Assembly: GCA_021325355.1 (NCBI GenBank)
Contig: JAJPHI010000018.1
Span: 62,001 to 126,000, forward strand
DNA from: Pseudomonadota bacterium
Lineage (GTDB): Bacteria; Desulfobacterota; Binatia; Binatales; Binataceae
Direction of reading: 5' to 3'
DNA length: 64,000 bases
Shown: piece after piece, positions 8,922-16,818 of the stretch
Position numbering within the stretch: position 1 is the stretch's first letter
Layout of the letters: every line of letters begins with the position of its first letter
Made by a program: the position numbers and the translations under genes
Notes under the pieces: generated by a model
The model's input: only the letters and a program-made list of their open reading frames with translations
Database searches by the model: none
What the model was told of the DNA's origin: nothing

Positions 8922-9469
8922 GCTTTGACTGCCGCAGTCAGTTCGGCGCAGAGGGCCGCTGAAGGGAGATCGGCGGCGCCGCGGCGAGCGATCACGACGA
9001 GGTCGGTATCGCGCGGGAGCAGAGGGCGCAGGGTTAACCGGAAGCATTCGCGCAGGCGGCGTTTGAGGCGATTGCGCAGGACGGCGCCGGCGACCCGGCG
9101 GGAGACGGTCAAGCCGAGGCGCGGGGCGGCGGGGAGCGCCGCCGCGGCGGGTCGCCCGGGGCAGGCGTCGCGGCGGGCGAGATAGATCACGAAGTGCGGC
9201 GTCTGCCGGCGTTTCCCGCGTCGTTGAACGTCGAGAAATTCGGCGCGGCGATGGAGCCGATCGGCGCGAGTGAAGCCAAGATAGGGCGCGGCGTGGTCTA
9301 ACCCGGCTGTTTGGGCGGAATCGAGATAGCGAGACGGGCGCGACCTTTGGCGCGGCGGCGTTTGAGGACGTTGCGGCCGCCCGGGGTCGCCATCCGCGCA
9401 AGGAAACCGTGGGTTCTGAGGCGCCGCCGATTGTGCGGTTGATAAGTCCTTTTCATACGGTTCGGACAA
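8903..9469 (-). CDS. rnpA: ribonuclease P protein component with N-terminal extension overlapping rpmH
   Basis: Protein subunit of RNase P, which matures tRNA 5' ends. The conserved domain begins at [14 protein letters not shown] and contains the RNR motif ([14 protein letters not shown]). In this frame I find no ATG, GTG, TTG or CTG between the rpmH stop (9298) and the conserved domain. The first such codon downstream is a GTG inside the domain. The only in-frame start upstream is TTG at 9467-9469, and an in-frame TAA precedes it at 9482-9484. The predicted 188-residue protein therefore carries an extension of about 65 residues, rich in Pro, Arg and Gln, that is encoded across the whole of rpmH in another frame. 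A start at a rarer codon cannot be excluded. Confidence 0.85.
   Translation of the reverse strand: MSEPYEKDLSTAQSAAPQNPRFPCADGDPGRPQRPQTPPRQRSRPSRYLDSAQTAGLDHAAPYLGFTRADRLHRRAEFLDVQRRGKRRQTPHFVIYLARRDACPGRPAAAALPAAPRLGLTVSRRVAGAVLRNRLKRRLRECFRLTLRPLLPRDTDLVVIARRGAADLPSAALCAELTAAVKACCGAT
9298..9456 (-). CDS. rpmH: 50S ribosomal protein L34
   Basis: 52-residue L34, absent from longer ORF lists because of its size. It reads [20 protein letters not shown], then [20 protein letters not shown] and [12 protein letters not shown], matching the family closely apart from a slightly longer, less basic C-terminus. ATG at 9454-9456, stop TAG at 9298-9300. It lies completely inside the rnpA reading frame, which starts 13 bases upstream. 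L34 is a component of the large ribosomal subunit; rpmH as first gene of the rnpA-yidD-yidC-jag cluster is standard. Confidence 0.95.
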   Translation of the reverse strand: MKRTYQPHNRRRLRTHGFLARMATPGGRNVLKRRRAKGRARLAISIPPKQPG

Positions 9470-9654
9470 TGTGCTGAGCTCTTAAGTCGAGCCGTCGATA
9501 ATTGCGCATCCTATGGTTTGGCGGAACCGTCTCGGACCCTAACCTCGGTCCCGGGGGGCTCCGCTCGCAGACGGTGCCGCCGGACAGGCAGTCCCGCTGA
9601 TCGAAGGCATAATGGAACCATACGGCGGGGTTCGTGGCAAGTCGGCCGGGCCGG
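9470..9654. promoter_or_regulatory. upstream region of the rpmH-rnpA cluster
   Basis: The 185 bases between thpR and rpmH must carry the promoter for the ribosomal protein/RNase P/insertase cluster, since thpR ends here on the same strand. I see no convincing Shine-Dalgarno sequence just upstream of the rnpA TTG or rpmH ATG, no DnaA-box cluster and no clear sigma70 hexamer pair. dnaA is not adjacent, so this is not evidently the replication origin. Confidence 0.35.
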
Positions 9655-10236
9655 CTAGGGGCGACCGCTCAGGGGATGGCGCGCGAGCTCGCGGTAGGTC
9701 GGGGAATCGGCGCCGAGGATACTTTGGTAGAGCACGAGGGAATCAACGAGGCAGGCGCCGAACTCGCGATCGGCGCTGCCCGCGATGAGCTCGGCGAGAC
9801 CGGGTGGCGGCTGCGGAGCGCGGAGCCGTCCGATGGTCAGGTGGGGGGCGAAGGGGTGATCGGCGGGGGTGAAGCCGCAATCAAGGGCGGCGCGCTCGAC
9901 GAGCGTGGCGAGCGCGAGCAGGGAAGCAGAGCGGAGGCCGATCCAGAGGATGCGTGGACGGCGGGGGTTCGGGAAGGCGCCGGTGCCGCGCACGGCGAGG
10001 GTGAAGGCGGGTATCGCGGGAAGGCGGTCGCGCAGGGCGGCGTCGAGCCGCGCGACCTGGGCGCGCGGGACGGCGGCGCCGAGAAAGCGCAGGGTGACGT
10101 GCAACTGCGACCGCCGGACCCAGCGGATGCCGTAGTCGGTCGCGCGGAGCTGATCAATAAAGGCGCTGACGGCGGCTTCGACCGCGGCGTCGAGGCGCAG
10201 CGCGACGAAGGCGCGCAGGCGCTCCCGGTCGGCCAT
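9655..10236 (-). CDS. thpR: RNA 2',3'-cyclic phosphodiesterase (2'-5' RNA ligase family)
   Basis: 193-residue 2H-phosphoesterase. The two catalytic HxT motifs are visible: HVTLRFLG at His46 and HLTIGRL at His132, at the expected spacing. The N-terminus RLRAFVALRLDAAV is typical of the LigT/ThpR family. These enzymes hydrolyse RNA 2',3'-cyclic phosphates and can ligate tRNA halves in vitro; the physiological role is unclear. Cytoplasmic. It lies 17 bases after the DsbA-like gene on the same strand and may be cotranscribed with it. Confidence 0.93.
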   Translation of the reverse strand: MADRERLRAFVALRLDAAVEAAVSAFIDQLRATDYGIRWVRRSQLHVTLRFLGAAVPRAQVARLDAALRDRLPAIPAFTLAVRGTGAFPNPRRPRILWIGLRSASLLALATLVERAALDCGFTPADHPFAPHLTIGRLRAPQPPPGLAELIAGSADREFGACLVDSLVLYQSILGADSPTYRELARHPLSGRP

Positions 10237-10253
10237 CGCGCGGCGCCCTCCGC

Positions 10254-10859
10254 TTAGTGCTGATGCTGAAGGGCGTGCTCGACGAGGACGAGGCGATCGT
10301 TGCCGAAGAACATCTCGCCATCGACGAAGATGGTGGGTGAGCCGAAGCCGCCGCGCTGAATCAGCTCGTCGGTATTGGCCTTGAGCTTATCCTTGTAGGG
10401 TTGCTGGGCGATTTTGGCGAAGAACTCGTCGACGTCGAGGCCGACCTCACGGACGATGGGGCGCAGGACGTCGTCCTGGCTGATATCGCGGTCGTCGCCC
10501 CAGTAGACCTCGAAGACGCGGCGGGAGTAGGGGGAGATTTTACCGTGCTCCATGGCGACGAACGCCCCGCGCATCGCCTTGACCGAGTTGACCGGAAAGA
10601 CCGTGGGTTGGCCGATTTTGAGTTTGTACAGATGCGCCCAATCCTGCAGGTCCTTGGCGTAGTAGCGGGCCTTGGCCTTGACCGGGCGTTCGCGGCTTTC
10701 ATAGACCGAGGGATTGACCGCGTTGAAGACGCCGCCGACGAGGATCGGGCGCCAGACGAGGTCGGCGTGATGGCGCGCGGCGACCTCCTCGATTTTGGAA
10801 AAGGCCAGATAGGTCCAGGGACTGGAGCAGTCGTAGAAGAATTCGAGTTTCTTTGCCAT
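10254..10859 (-). CDS. DsbA-family oxidoreductase, 2-hydroxychromene-2-carboxylate isomerase type
   Basis: 201 residues with a thioredoxin fold: KLEFFYDCSSPWTYLAFSKI at the N-terminus and GGFGSPTIFVDGEMFFGNDRL at the C-terminus. The second active-site cysteine of DsbA is absent and the SSPWTYL motif fits kappa-GST/HCCA isomerases, which use glutathione-like thiols to isomerise aromatic catabolites. It has no signal peptide, so it is cytoplasmic and not a periplasmic disulfide catalyst. Start ATG 10857-10859; the frame extends upstream without family similarity. The substrate is unknown. Confidence 0.85.
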   Translation of the reverse strand: MAKKLEFFYDCSSPWTYLAFSKIEEVAARHHADLVWRPILVGGVFNAVNPSVYESRERPVKAKARYYAKDLQDWAHLYKLKIGQPTVFPVNSVKAMRGAFVAMEHGKISPYSRRVFEVYWGDDRDISQDDVLRPIVREVGLDVDEFFAKIAQQPYKDKLKANTDELIQRGGFGSPTIFVDGEMFFGNDRLVLVEHALQHQH

Positions 10860-10984
10860 CGCGGACTCCGCCGGATTGAAATTGGTCGCCGAGCAATGAT
10901 TTTCGCAAAGTAGCATAAGCGGCGCGGCGCTGTGCAAGCGGGGCTTTGACAAAGAGGAGGGGCGGGAGTTAAGCGGATGGACAG

Positions 10985-11725
10985 ATGAACGGCATGCACG
11001 ATATCGGCGGGATGGACGGCTTCGGCCGCGTGCCGTATCGCGATCGCGAACCGGTGTTTCACGAGCCGTGGGAGGGTCGCGTGTTCGGCATGATGATGAC
11101 GCGGGCGGGCGAAGTGACGCCGCCGACGCTCGACGCCAGTCGTCATCGGATCGAGCGGCTCGAGCCGCGTGAGTATCTCGCGCTCAGTTATTACGAACGG
11201 TGGCTCGCGGCGAAGGAGCGCGGTCTGCTTGAAGCGGGCGTGCTGACGGCGGCGGCGATCGCGGCGAAGATGGCGGCGATCGCCGCGGATCCGGCGGCAG
11301 CGGCAGTGCGGCATGAGGATGCGGTGTTTGCGGGCAAGATTCCGCGAATCGTCGCTGAGGGCAGTCCAGCGGCGCGACCGACGCGGGGGCGGCCGCGCTT
11401 TGCCGTCGGTGAGCGGGTGATCACCCGCAACCTCCATCCGCACGGGCATACGCGGCTGCCGCGCTATGCGCGGGGCAAGCGCGGGGTGATCACGGGCTAT
11501 CATGGGGCGCACGTGTTTCCGGATACGAACGCGCACGGGCGCGGGGAGCATCCGCAGCATCTCTATACGGTCAGGTTCGCGGCGCGGGAGCTGTGGGGCG
11601 CGGCGGCCGAAGCCAAGACGTATGTCGCGCTCGACCTGTGGCAGAGCTATCTCGAGCCCGATGCCACGCCGCGGCGCAGGCGCGCGGCGGCGAGCGGGAA
11701 GGCGCAGAGGAAGAGGGTTCGATGA
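10985..11725 (+). CDS. nitrile hydratase beta subunit
   Basis: 246 residues beginning [20 protein letters not shown], the diagnostic N-terminus of nitrile hydratase beta. The C-terminal SH3-like half contains [20 protein letters not shown] and the [14 protein letters not shown] strand. With alpha it hydrates nitriles to amides. Beta before alpha is the order typical of cobalt-type enzymes. Its stop overlaps the alpha start as ATGA, so translation is coupled. The C-terminal tail ([19 protein letters not shown]) is unusually basic. Confidence 0.95.
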   Translation: MNGMHDIGGMDGFGRVPYRDREPVFHEPWEGRVFGMMMTRAGEVTPPTLDASRHRIERLEPREYLALSYYERWLAAKERGLLEAGVLTAAAIAAKMAAIAADPAAAAVRHEDAVFAGKIPRIVAEGSPAARPTRGRPRFAVGERVITRNLHPHGHTRLPRYARGKRGVITGYHGAHVFPDTNAHGRGEHPQHLYTVRFAARELWGAAAEAKTYVALDLWQSYLEPDATPRRRRAAASGKAQRKRVR

Positions 11726-12345
11726 GCGAACACGACGACGGTTCGTCCCATCATCATCCGCGACCGTTGTCGGCGGCGGCGCTGCGTGCGCAGGCGATCG
11801 AAGCCCTGCTGGCCGAGAAGGGGCTTTTGGCGAGCGATGCGATCGACAAAATCGTCGAGATCTACACGCGGGATATCGGTCCGCTGAACGGCGCGCGGGT
11901 GGTGGCGCGGGCCTGGAGCGACGCCGGCTACAAGCAGCGGCTGTTGCGCGACGGGACCGCGGCTATCGCCGAACTGGGGTTTGGCGGGCTCCAGGGCGAG
12001 CATATGGTGGTGGTGGAGAACACGCCGCGGGTGCATAACGTGGTCTGCTGCACGCTGTGTTCGTGTTATCCGTGGCCGGTGCTGGGGCTGCCGCCGAGCT
12101 GGTACAAATCGTTCGAGTATCGGGCGCGGATCGTGCGTGAGCCGCGCGCGGTGCTGCGTGAGCTCGGGCTTGAGCTGCCGGCGACGGTCGAGGTGCGGGT
12201 GTGGGACAGCAGCGCCGAGGTGCGCTACATGGTGCTGCCCGAGCGGCCGCCGGGGAGTGAAGGGCTGAGCGAAGCGGAGCTGAGCGCGCTGGTGACGCGT
12301 GACGCGATGATCGGGGTCGCACGGGCGCTCAGTCCGAAACGGTGA
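11722..12345 (+). CDS. nitrile hydratase alpha subunit, cobalt type
   Basis: Catalytic metal subunit, 207 residues. The metal claw is in [15 protein letters not shown]: Cys110, Cys113, Ser114 and Cys115 with Thr at the second motif position (CTLCSC). By family knowledge that marks the Co(III) rather than Fe(III) class; in known enzymes the second and third cysteines are oxidised after translation. Further family blocks are [13 protein letters not shown] and [20 protein letters not shown]. The N-terminus has a short His run (SSHHHPRP). It lies between beta and the accessory gene in one operon. Confidence 0.96.
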   Translation: MSEHDDGSSHHHPRPLSAAALRAQAIEALLAEKGLLASDAIDKIVEIYTRDIGPLNGARVVARAWSDAGYKQRLLRDGTAAIAELGFGGLQGEHMVVVENTPRVHNVVCCTLCSCYPWPVLGLPPSWYKSFEYRARIVREPRAVLRELGLELPATVEVRVWDSSAEVRYMVLPERPPGSEGLSEAELSALVTRDAMIGVARALSPKR

Positions 12346-12352
12346 GGCGGCG

Positions 12353-12679
12353 ATGAGCACGCTGGCGGAGCAGATCGCGGCAGACCGCGAGAGTATCGCG
12401 GCGATTCCGCGGCGCAACGGCGAACCGGTCTTCGACGAGCCGTGGGAGAGCCGGGTCTTCGGGATGGCGGTGGGGCTCTGCGAGCGCGGCCGCTTCGCGT
12501 GGGAGGAATTCCGCGCGCGGCTGATTGCGGAGATCACCGCGGCGGAGGCGCGCGGCGAGGCTTCGACCTATTACGAGCGTTTCCTGCGCGCGCTCCAGGG
12601 ACTGCTGATCGCCAAAGGGATCTGCAGCGCGCAGGAGGTCGAGAGCTATCTCGCGCGCGGCGTCGACCCCGGTCACTGA
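12353..12679 (+). CDS. nitrile hydratase accessory protein
   Basis: 108 residues resembling the N-terminal half of the beta subunit: GEPVFDEPWESRVFGMAV here corresponds to [18 protein letters not shown] in beta, and TYYERFLRALQ to [11 protein letters not shown]. Small proteins of this kind (P14K/activator type) escort cobalt into the alpha subunit by subunit swapping in characterised cobalt nitrile hydratases. The gene starts 7 bases after the alpha stop and overlaps the convergent DUF3108 gene by 7 bases at its 3' end. Activator function is inferred from homology to beta and position. Confidence 0.85.
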   Translation: MSTLAEQIAADRESIAAIPRRNGEPVFDEPWESRVFGMAVGLCERGRFAWEEFRARLIAEITAAEARGEASTYYERFLRALQGLLIAKGICSAQEVESYLARGVDPGH

Positions 12680-13626
12680 ACCAGCGGCGTTGTGGCGATG
12701 GCGGCGCGGCCCGCGGTGTTGGATCGGGGCGCGTCGCTGACCTGCGTCAGGTCCACCTCGACGGTGCCGAAAAAGACCGCGGCGGTGGCGCGCAGCGGCA
12801 GATGGCGGGGATCGTCGGAGACCCAGAGGGTCATCCCGGTGGCCTCGTTGCGATAGCTGTTTTCGCTGATCCAGACGATCGCGGGCTGGATGCGCAGGGC
12901 GTTGAAGGTGCCGAGCGGCGTGGTCAGGCGATCGCGTCCCTCGACGGTGAAGGCGAAGACGTAGCGGGTGCCGCCGGCGAAGACGTCGAAGGTATAGGTT
13001 GAATCGGGCGCGAGCGGCTGCGAGAGGGCCATCATGGCGCCCGAGAAGGGGCCCCATGGCGCGCCGCCGGTGAAGAGGCGGACCCAGGTGCGGCCCTGGC
13101 GATTGGTGCGGGTGGCGCGGACGATCTGCCGGGGGCGGTCGAAGACGGCGAGCCAGCGATCGAGGCGGGCGTTTTCGTGCTGCAGGATGTTGATGTGGTC
13201 GGGGCACCAGGTGGCGTAATCGAAGTCCTCGTGAAAATAGTCGCGCATCCGGTAGAGCACGTCGACCACGCGGCTGGTATTGAGCCACATCTCGCCGTTC
13301 CATCGGGGGTGCGCGGAGCGGGTGCGGCGCAGGGTGACGCGGGCGCGGGCGGCGGGGATGCCTTCCCAACTGGCCTCATAGACGAGTATCTCGCCGTCGT
13401 GGAACGGTTCGGGTCCCTGGGAATAGCGGGGGATGTTGAGGTTGGCGGGAAGCGCGATCGGTTTCGGCGGGCGCGGGGGCCGCGGACCGCTGCGGGGATG
13501 CGGGTCGGGGCCGCTTGCGCGAACCCGCGCGGACTGGAGAATCAGACTGAGCGCGACGAGGCTCAGCCATAAGCAGATCATGAGCGGGGCGGGGCGCGGC
13601 GGACGGTCGCTTGACATCAGGGGCAT
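12673..13626 (-). CDS. DUF3108 domain protein, secreted or lipoprotein-like
   Basis: 317 residues. An N-terminal hydrophobic segment (about 15-37, LMICLWLSLVALSLIL) acts as signal peptide or anchor and is followed by a Pro-rich spacer. The DUF3108 domain begins at EILVYEASWEGIPAARARVTL and ends with the typical ISENSYRNEATGMTLWVSDD. Members are periplasmic, beta-rich and of unknown function, possibly envelope-related. The gene diverges from the HEAT gene and converges on the nitrile hydratase accessory gene. An internal ATG four codons in is an alternative start. Confidence 0.82.
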   Translation of the reverse strand: MPLMSSDRPPRPAPLMICLWLSLVALSLILQSARVRASGPDPHPRSGPRPPRPPKPIALPANLNIPRYSQGPEPFHDGEILVYEASWEGIPAARARVTLRRTRSAHPRWNGEMWLNTSRVVDVLYRMRDYFHEDFDYATWCPDHINILQHENARLDRWLAVFDRPRQIVRATRTNRQGRTWVRLFTGGAPWGPFSGAMMALSQPLAPDSTYTFDVFAGGTRYVFAFTVEGRDRLTTPLGTFNALRIQPAIVWISENSYRNEATGMTLWVSDDPRHLPLRATAAVFFGTVEVDLTQVSDAPRSNTAGRAAIATTPLVQ

Positions 13627-13663
13627 ACTACCGAAAGATTTTGTCGCAATCGCGGAGGCTTTG

Positions 13664-14464
13664 ATGCTTCGACGGGGACAGTTGATGGCCGCATTGATCG
13701 CCGCCGCGGTGCCATTGTCGGCGGGGTGGGCGCACGCGCAGGCGGGACCGGGGAACCTGCCGCCGGGGGCCTACAGTCCGCAGGCCACGCTGCAGAATTT
13801 CGAGGACATGGAGAGTTCGGGGCCGAGCGCGCGCAAGCCGAAGGACGATGCCGAGCTGCTGAAGGAAGCGAAGCGCAAGGTGGCGGATGCGGATCCGCGG
13901 GTGCGGGTCGACGGGCTCGAAAAGCTGCGCTATGTCGGCGACAGTGCGGAGGCCAACGAGATTCTGTTCCGCGGTCTGGATGATCTTGACGTGCGGGTGC
14001 GGATCAAGGCGATCGACGTGCTCGGCGCGCGGAGCAATCATGATGCGGTGCCGCTGATGGCGCAGGATCTGTTCCTGCGCGAGACGCCGCCGATCGAGAA
14101 GCTGCATCTGGTGGCGGCGCTCGGACGGATCGGCGATGCGCGCGGCACCTTGCCGGTGATCGAATATCTCGATCAGACCGACGACACGGACAGTCGCGGC
14201 ACGGCGGTATTTGCGCTGGGCGAGATCGGCGATCCGCGAGCGAACGACAAACTGGTCGAAGTGGTGCGCAATGATCAGTCGCCGATGGTGCGCAAGCTGG
14301 CACAGGAGGCGCTCGAAAAGATCGACGGGGAGTTGCCGAACCGTCATTCGGAAGAGGTGGCGCAGGAAAAGACGCGGGAACTGCAGACGGCGGATCAGCG
14401 GCTGGAGAAGCTCAGGCTGTACGATCAGCAGGTCCACGCCGAGGAGTACGGAGAAGCGCATTGA
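13664..14464 (+). CDS. secreted HEAT-repeat protein
   Basis: 266 residues from ATG 13664, preceded by GGAGG at good distance. Signal peptide MLRRGQLMAALIAAAVPLSA ends near AHAQA. From about residue 70 there are PBS/HEAT repeats of about 30 residues: DPRVRVDGLEKLRYVGDSAE, DLDVRVRIKAIDVLGARSN, and GTAVFALGEIGDPRANDKLV. The C-terminus is charged and coiled. HEAT repeats mediate protein contacts; the partner is unknown. The stop overlaps the TTG start of the next gene (TTGA), giving a coupled trio with the two genes that follow. Confidence 0.78.
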   Translation: MLRRGQLMAALIAAAVPLSAGWAHAQAGPGNLPPGAYSPQATLQNFEDMESSGPSARKPKDDAELLKEAKRKVADADPRVRVDGLEKLRYVGDSAEANEILFRGLDDLDVRVRIKAIDVLGARSNHDAVPLMAQDLFLRETPPIEKLHLVAALGRIGDARGTLPVIEYLDQTDDTDSRGTAVFALGEIGDPRANDKLVEVVRNDQSPMVRKLAQEALEKIDGELPNRHSEEVAQEKTRELQTADQRLEKLRLYDQQVHAEEYGEAH

Positions 14465-15300
14465 GCAGCACTTGTCGCCGACTGCGTGAACTGCTCGCGG
14501 CGCCATCGATGCTGGTGGCGCCGTTTGTTTATGACTGTATCCAGGCGAAGATTGCGCAGCGGCTGGATTTCGCCGCGGTGTACATGACAGGATTCGGCAC
14601 GGCGGCGGCGCGGGGTTTTCCTGATCTCGGGCTGCTGACGATGGCCGAGATGGTCGAGAACGTCCGCGCGATCGCGCACGCGGTCGAGATTCCGGTGATC
14701 TGCGACGCCGATACAGGTTATGGCAATCCGCTGAACGTCTGGCGCACGGTGCGCGAGTACGAAGAGGCGGGGGCGGCGGCGCTGCATCTCGAGGACCAGG
14801 TGTGGCCGAAGAAATGCGGTTTTCTGGCGGGCAAGCAGGTGATCGCGCTGGAAGAGATGGTGCCGAAGGTGCGGGCGGCCTGCGACGCACGCCGCGACCC
14901 GGACTTCGTGATAATTGCGCGGTCCGATGCGCTGGCGGTCAACGGCTGGGACGATGTCGAACGGCGCTGTCGGGCCTATCGCGAAGCGGGGGCGGATCTG
15001 ATCTTCGTCGATGGGATCCGCACGCTGGCGGATTTGAAGGACTACGTGGCGCGGCTGGGGGACCTGCCGCTGCTGTATAACGGCGCGCTGCTGCCGGTGG
15101 CGGAGCTGGCCAAGTACGGGTTCAAGGTCACGATCCATATCAGCAGCCTGATGGCGGCCTATGTGAATTTTCGCGACACGCTGCGCGAGCTCAAGGAAAC
15201 GGGCCAGGTGAGCGTGCCGGCGCTCGGCCGCACGTTCGAGGAGCTGACCGAGTTGATGGGGGTGCCGGCGGCGGAAGCGCTGGCGAAGAAATACGACTGA
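14461..15300 (+). CDS. isocitrate lyase/PEP mutase superfamily enzyme
   Basis: 279 residues, TIM-barrel lyase or mutase of the ICL/PEPM superfamily. Metal-binding ICDADTGYGNP and the catalytic-loop KKCGF motif (LEDQVWPKKCGF) are present, as is VIIARSDALAVNGWDDVERR. The overall pattern resembles 2-methylisocitrate lyase or carboxyphosphonoenolpyruvate mutase relatives, including oxaloacetate decarboxylases; the exact substrate cannot be set. The TTG start at 14461 overlaps the upstream stop, and the stop shares one base with the next ATG. Cytoplasmic. Confidence 0.87.
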   Translation: MSSTCRRLRELLAAPSMLVAPFVYDCIQAKIAQRLDFAAVYMTGFGTAAARGFPDLGLLTMAEMVENVRAIAHAVEIPVICDADTGYGNPLNVWRTVREYEEAGAAALHLEDQVWPKKCGFLAGKQVIALEEMVPKVRAACDARRDPDFVIIARSDALAVNGWDDVERRCRAYREAGADLIFVDGIRTLADLKDYVARLGDLPLLYNGALLPVAELAKYGFKVTIHISSLMAAYVNFRDTLRELKETGQVSVPALGRTFEELTELMGVPAAEALAKKYD

Positions 15301-15917
15301 TGGCCGCCGAGCTCGAGATCAAGTTTTACTTCGCCTATACGAGTCCGTTCACCTATCTGGCGATGGAGCCGGCGTATGCGCTCGAGCGCGACTATCGGGT
15401 GCGGCTGCGCTTTATTCCCTTCGGCGTGAATATCCGCAAGGTTTACGGCGGCGAGGTCGACCAGCGCGATGAGCGGAATCGGCGCAAGCTGCGGTATCTC
15501 TATCTCGACGCGCGGCGGATGGCGGCCGAGCGCGGTCTGACGATCTATCCGCCGAAGCAGATCTACAGCGCGCGGCTGGCGTTTTACGGCGGGATGTGCG
15601 CCGAGGACCAGGGATTGTTCCGGCCCTACGCGGAGCGCGTGTTCGAGCGTTTCTGGCGGCGCGAACTCGCGGTCGAGAACGCCGACGAGCTGGCGGCGAT
15701 ACTCGAGGAAATCGGCGCCGACAGCGCGCCGTTTCGCGCCTATGTCGCCGACGAGGAGGCCGCCGCCAAGCCGCGGCTGAAGGCGTGTTTTGCCGAGGCG
15801 GACCGCGACCAGGTGTTCGGCGTGCCGACGCTGGTAATCGACGGCGAGCGCTTCTGGGGCGTCGATCGCATGGAGTGGGTCAGGCGGAAGCTCGACGCGA
15901 TGCGCTTGCGGCGTTAG
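15300..15917 (+). CDS. DsbA-family protein, HCCA-isomerase-like
   Basis: 205 residues, thioredoxin fold: LEIKFYFAYTSPFTYLAMEP at the N-terminus and QVFGVPTLVIDGERFWGVDR at the C-terminus. As in the protein at 10.3-10.9 kb, the CxxC motif is replaced (TSPF), pointing to kappa-GST or 2-hydroxychromene-2-carboxylate isomerase chemistry rather than disulfide formation. Start ATG 15300 shares a base with the preceding stop, so it is translationally coupled to the ICL-like enzyme; the pair may act in one catabolic route. It overlaps the convergent PIN-like gene by 4 bases. Confidence 0.82.
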   Translation: MAAELEIKFYFAYTSPFTYLAMEPAYALERDYRVRLRFIPFGVNIRKVYGGEVDQRDERNRRKLRYLYLDARRMAAERGLTIYPPKQIYSARLAFYGGMCAEDQGLFRPYAERVFERFWRRELAVENADELAAILEEIGADSAPFRAYVADEEAAAKPRLKACFAEADRDQVFGVPTLVIDGERFWGVDRMEWVRRKLDAMRLRR

Positions 15918-16759
15918 ACGACGCGCCGCAGGAAGGTCGGGAGGTCGAGCACTTCGAGGCCGTCGAGCGGCACGCGGCTCAGGAGCCGGCGCAGGCGGCT
16001 ATCCGGGGTGACGATCGTATCGGTGGCGGCGGCGCCGGCGACGGCGTGAAAGAGATCGAGCGGGGCGGCGGCGCGCGGCGCGTCGGGTTCGCAGAGACGC
16101 TCATAGTCAAACGACAGGATCAAGCCGACCATCATGCGGACGCTGCGCAGGCCGAACAGGGCTTCGAGGCCGCGTGCGGCGCAGGCCTGCAAAAGACCCT
16201 GCTGTTCGAGGAACGCGGTTAACCAGACCGTCAGGCCGGCGGCATAGAATTCGGCGAAGGCGACGGGAGTGGACGGGTTGGCGGCGGACGCGCGGGCGGG
16301 CGCGGCGGCGAGCGGGGCGAGGAGCGCGGCGTGGAAGCGCTGTTTGCGCGCGCGCGTCTGCTCGAGCGCGGCGATGAGGTCCTCGTCGAGCTCTTCGCCG
16401 TCGGTTTCGATGAGTTCGCTCAGGCCGTCGCTGAGGACGTTCTGCAGGTCGGCGTCGATGAACGGGCGCGCGGGCTCGCCGGTGGCGGCGTAGGAGCGGA
16501 GGTCGTCGAGCAGGAGTTGATCGCCCGCCTTGACCATCCGGCGGAAATTGGCGAGAGAGAGGGTAAGCTTGATGCGCGCGACGCGCTCTTCGGGGCGGGC
16601 GCGGCGGTCGAGGAGGATCTCTTCGAGGGTGTGGATGCTGAGGAGCAGAGAGAGATCGCGGCCGTAGATTTTGCGGCGCAAGTTGGCGATATCGGCGGCG
16701 GTGCAGCCGAGCTTGCGATAGATGTGATCGAAGGCGCTGGTATCGAGATAGACGGCCAC
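15914..16759 (-). CDS. PIN-like domain protein
   Basis: 281 residues. The N-terminus MAVYLDTSAFDHIYRK has the first acidic residue of PIN folds, and the C-terminus has LDLFHAVAGAAATDTIVTPDSRLRRLL, resembling the late PIN acidic cluster and strand. The middle is a long helical insertion, making it about twice the length of toxin-type PIN proteins. No antitoxin partner is visible next to it. The GTG start at 16757-16759 is backed by AAGGAG just upstream. A ribonuclease role is possible, but the acidic triad is only partly recognisable. Confidence 0.6.
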   Translation of the reverse strand: MAVYLDTSAFDHIYRKLGCTAADIANLRRKIYGRDLSLLLSIHTLEEILLDRRARPEERVARIKLTLSLANFRRMVKAGDQLLLDDLRSYAATGEPARPFIDADLQNVLSDGLSELIETDGEELDEDLIAALEQTRARKQRFHAALLAPLAAAPARASAANPSTPVAFAEFYAAGLTVWLTAFLEQQGLLQACAARGLEALFGLRSVRMMVGLILSFDYERLCEPDAPRAAAPLDLFHAVAGAAATDTIVTPDSRLRRLLSRVPLDGLEVLDLPTFLRRVV

Positions 16760-16774
16760 AGCGACTCCTTGAGG

Positions 16775-16798
16775 CCCCGCGCGCGGATGAGCGCGGGG
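16775..16798 (-). terminator. GC-rich hairpin after gltD
   Basis: CCCCGCGC at 16775-16782 pairs perfectly with GCGCGGGG at 16791-16798 across an 8-base loop, 20 bases beyond the gltD stop. There is no following T run, and the AAGGAG of the PIN-like gene lies just after it, so it may attenuate rather than end transcription. Confidence 0.5.
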
Positions 16799-16818
16799 CG
16801 GCGCTGACGGTTAGGGCA

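Noticed and set aside
9457-9654. Replication origin next to rpmH
   Set aside because: No DnaA-box cluster or AT-rich unwinding stretch is visible and dnaA/dnaN are not adjacent.
15914-16759. Toxin-antitoxin PIN toxin
   Set aside because: The protein is about twice toxin length and no small antitoxin gene lies next to it.
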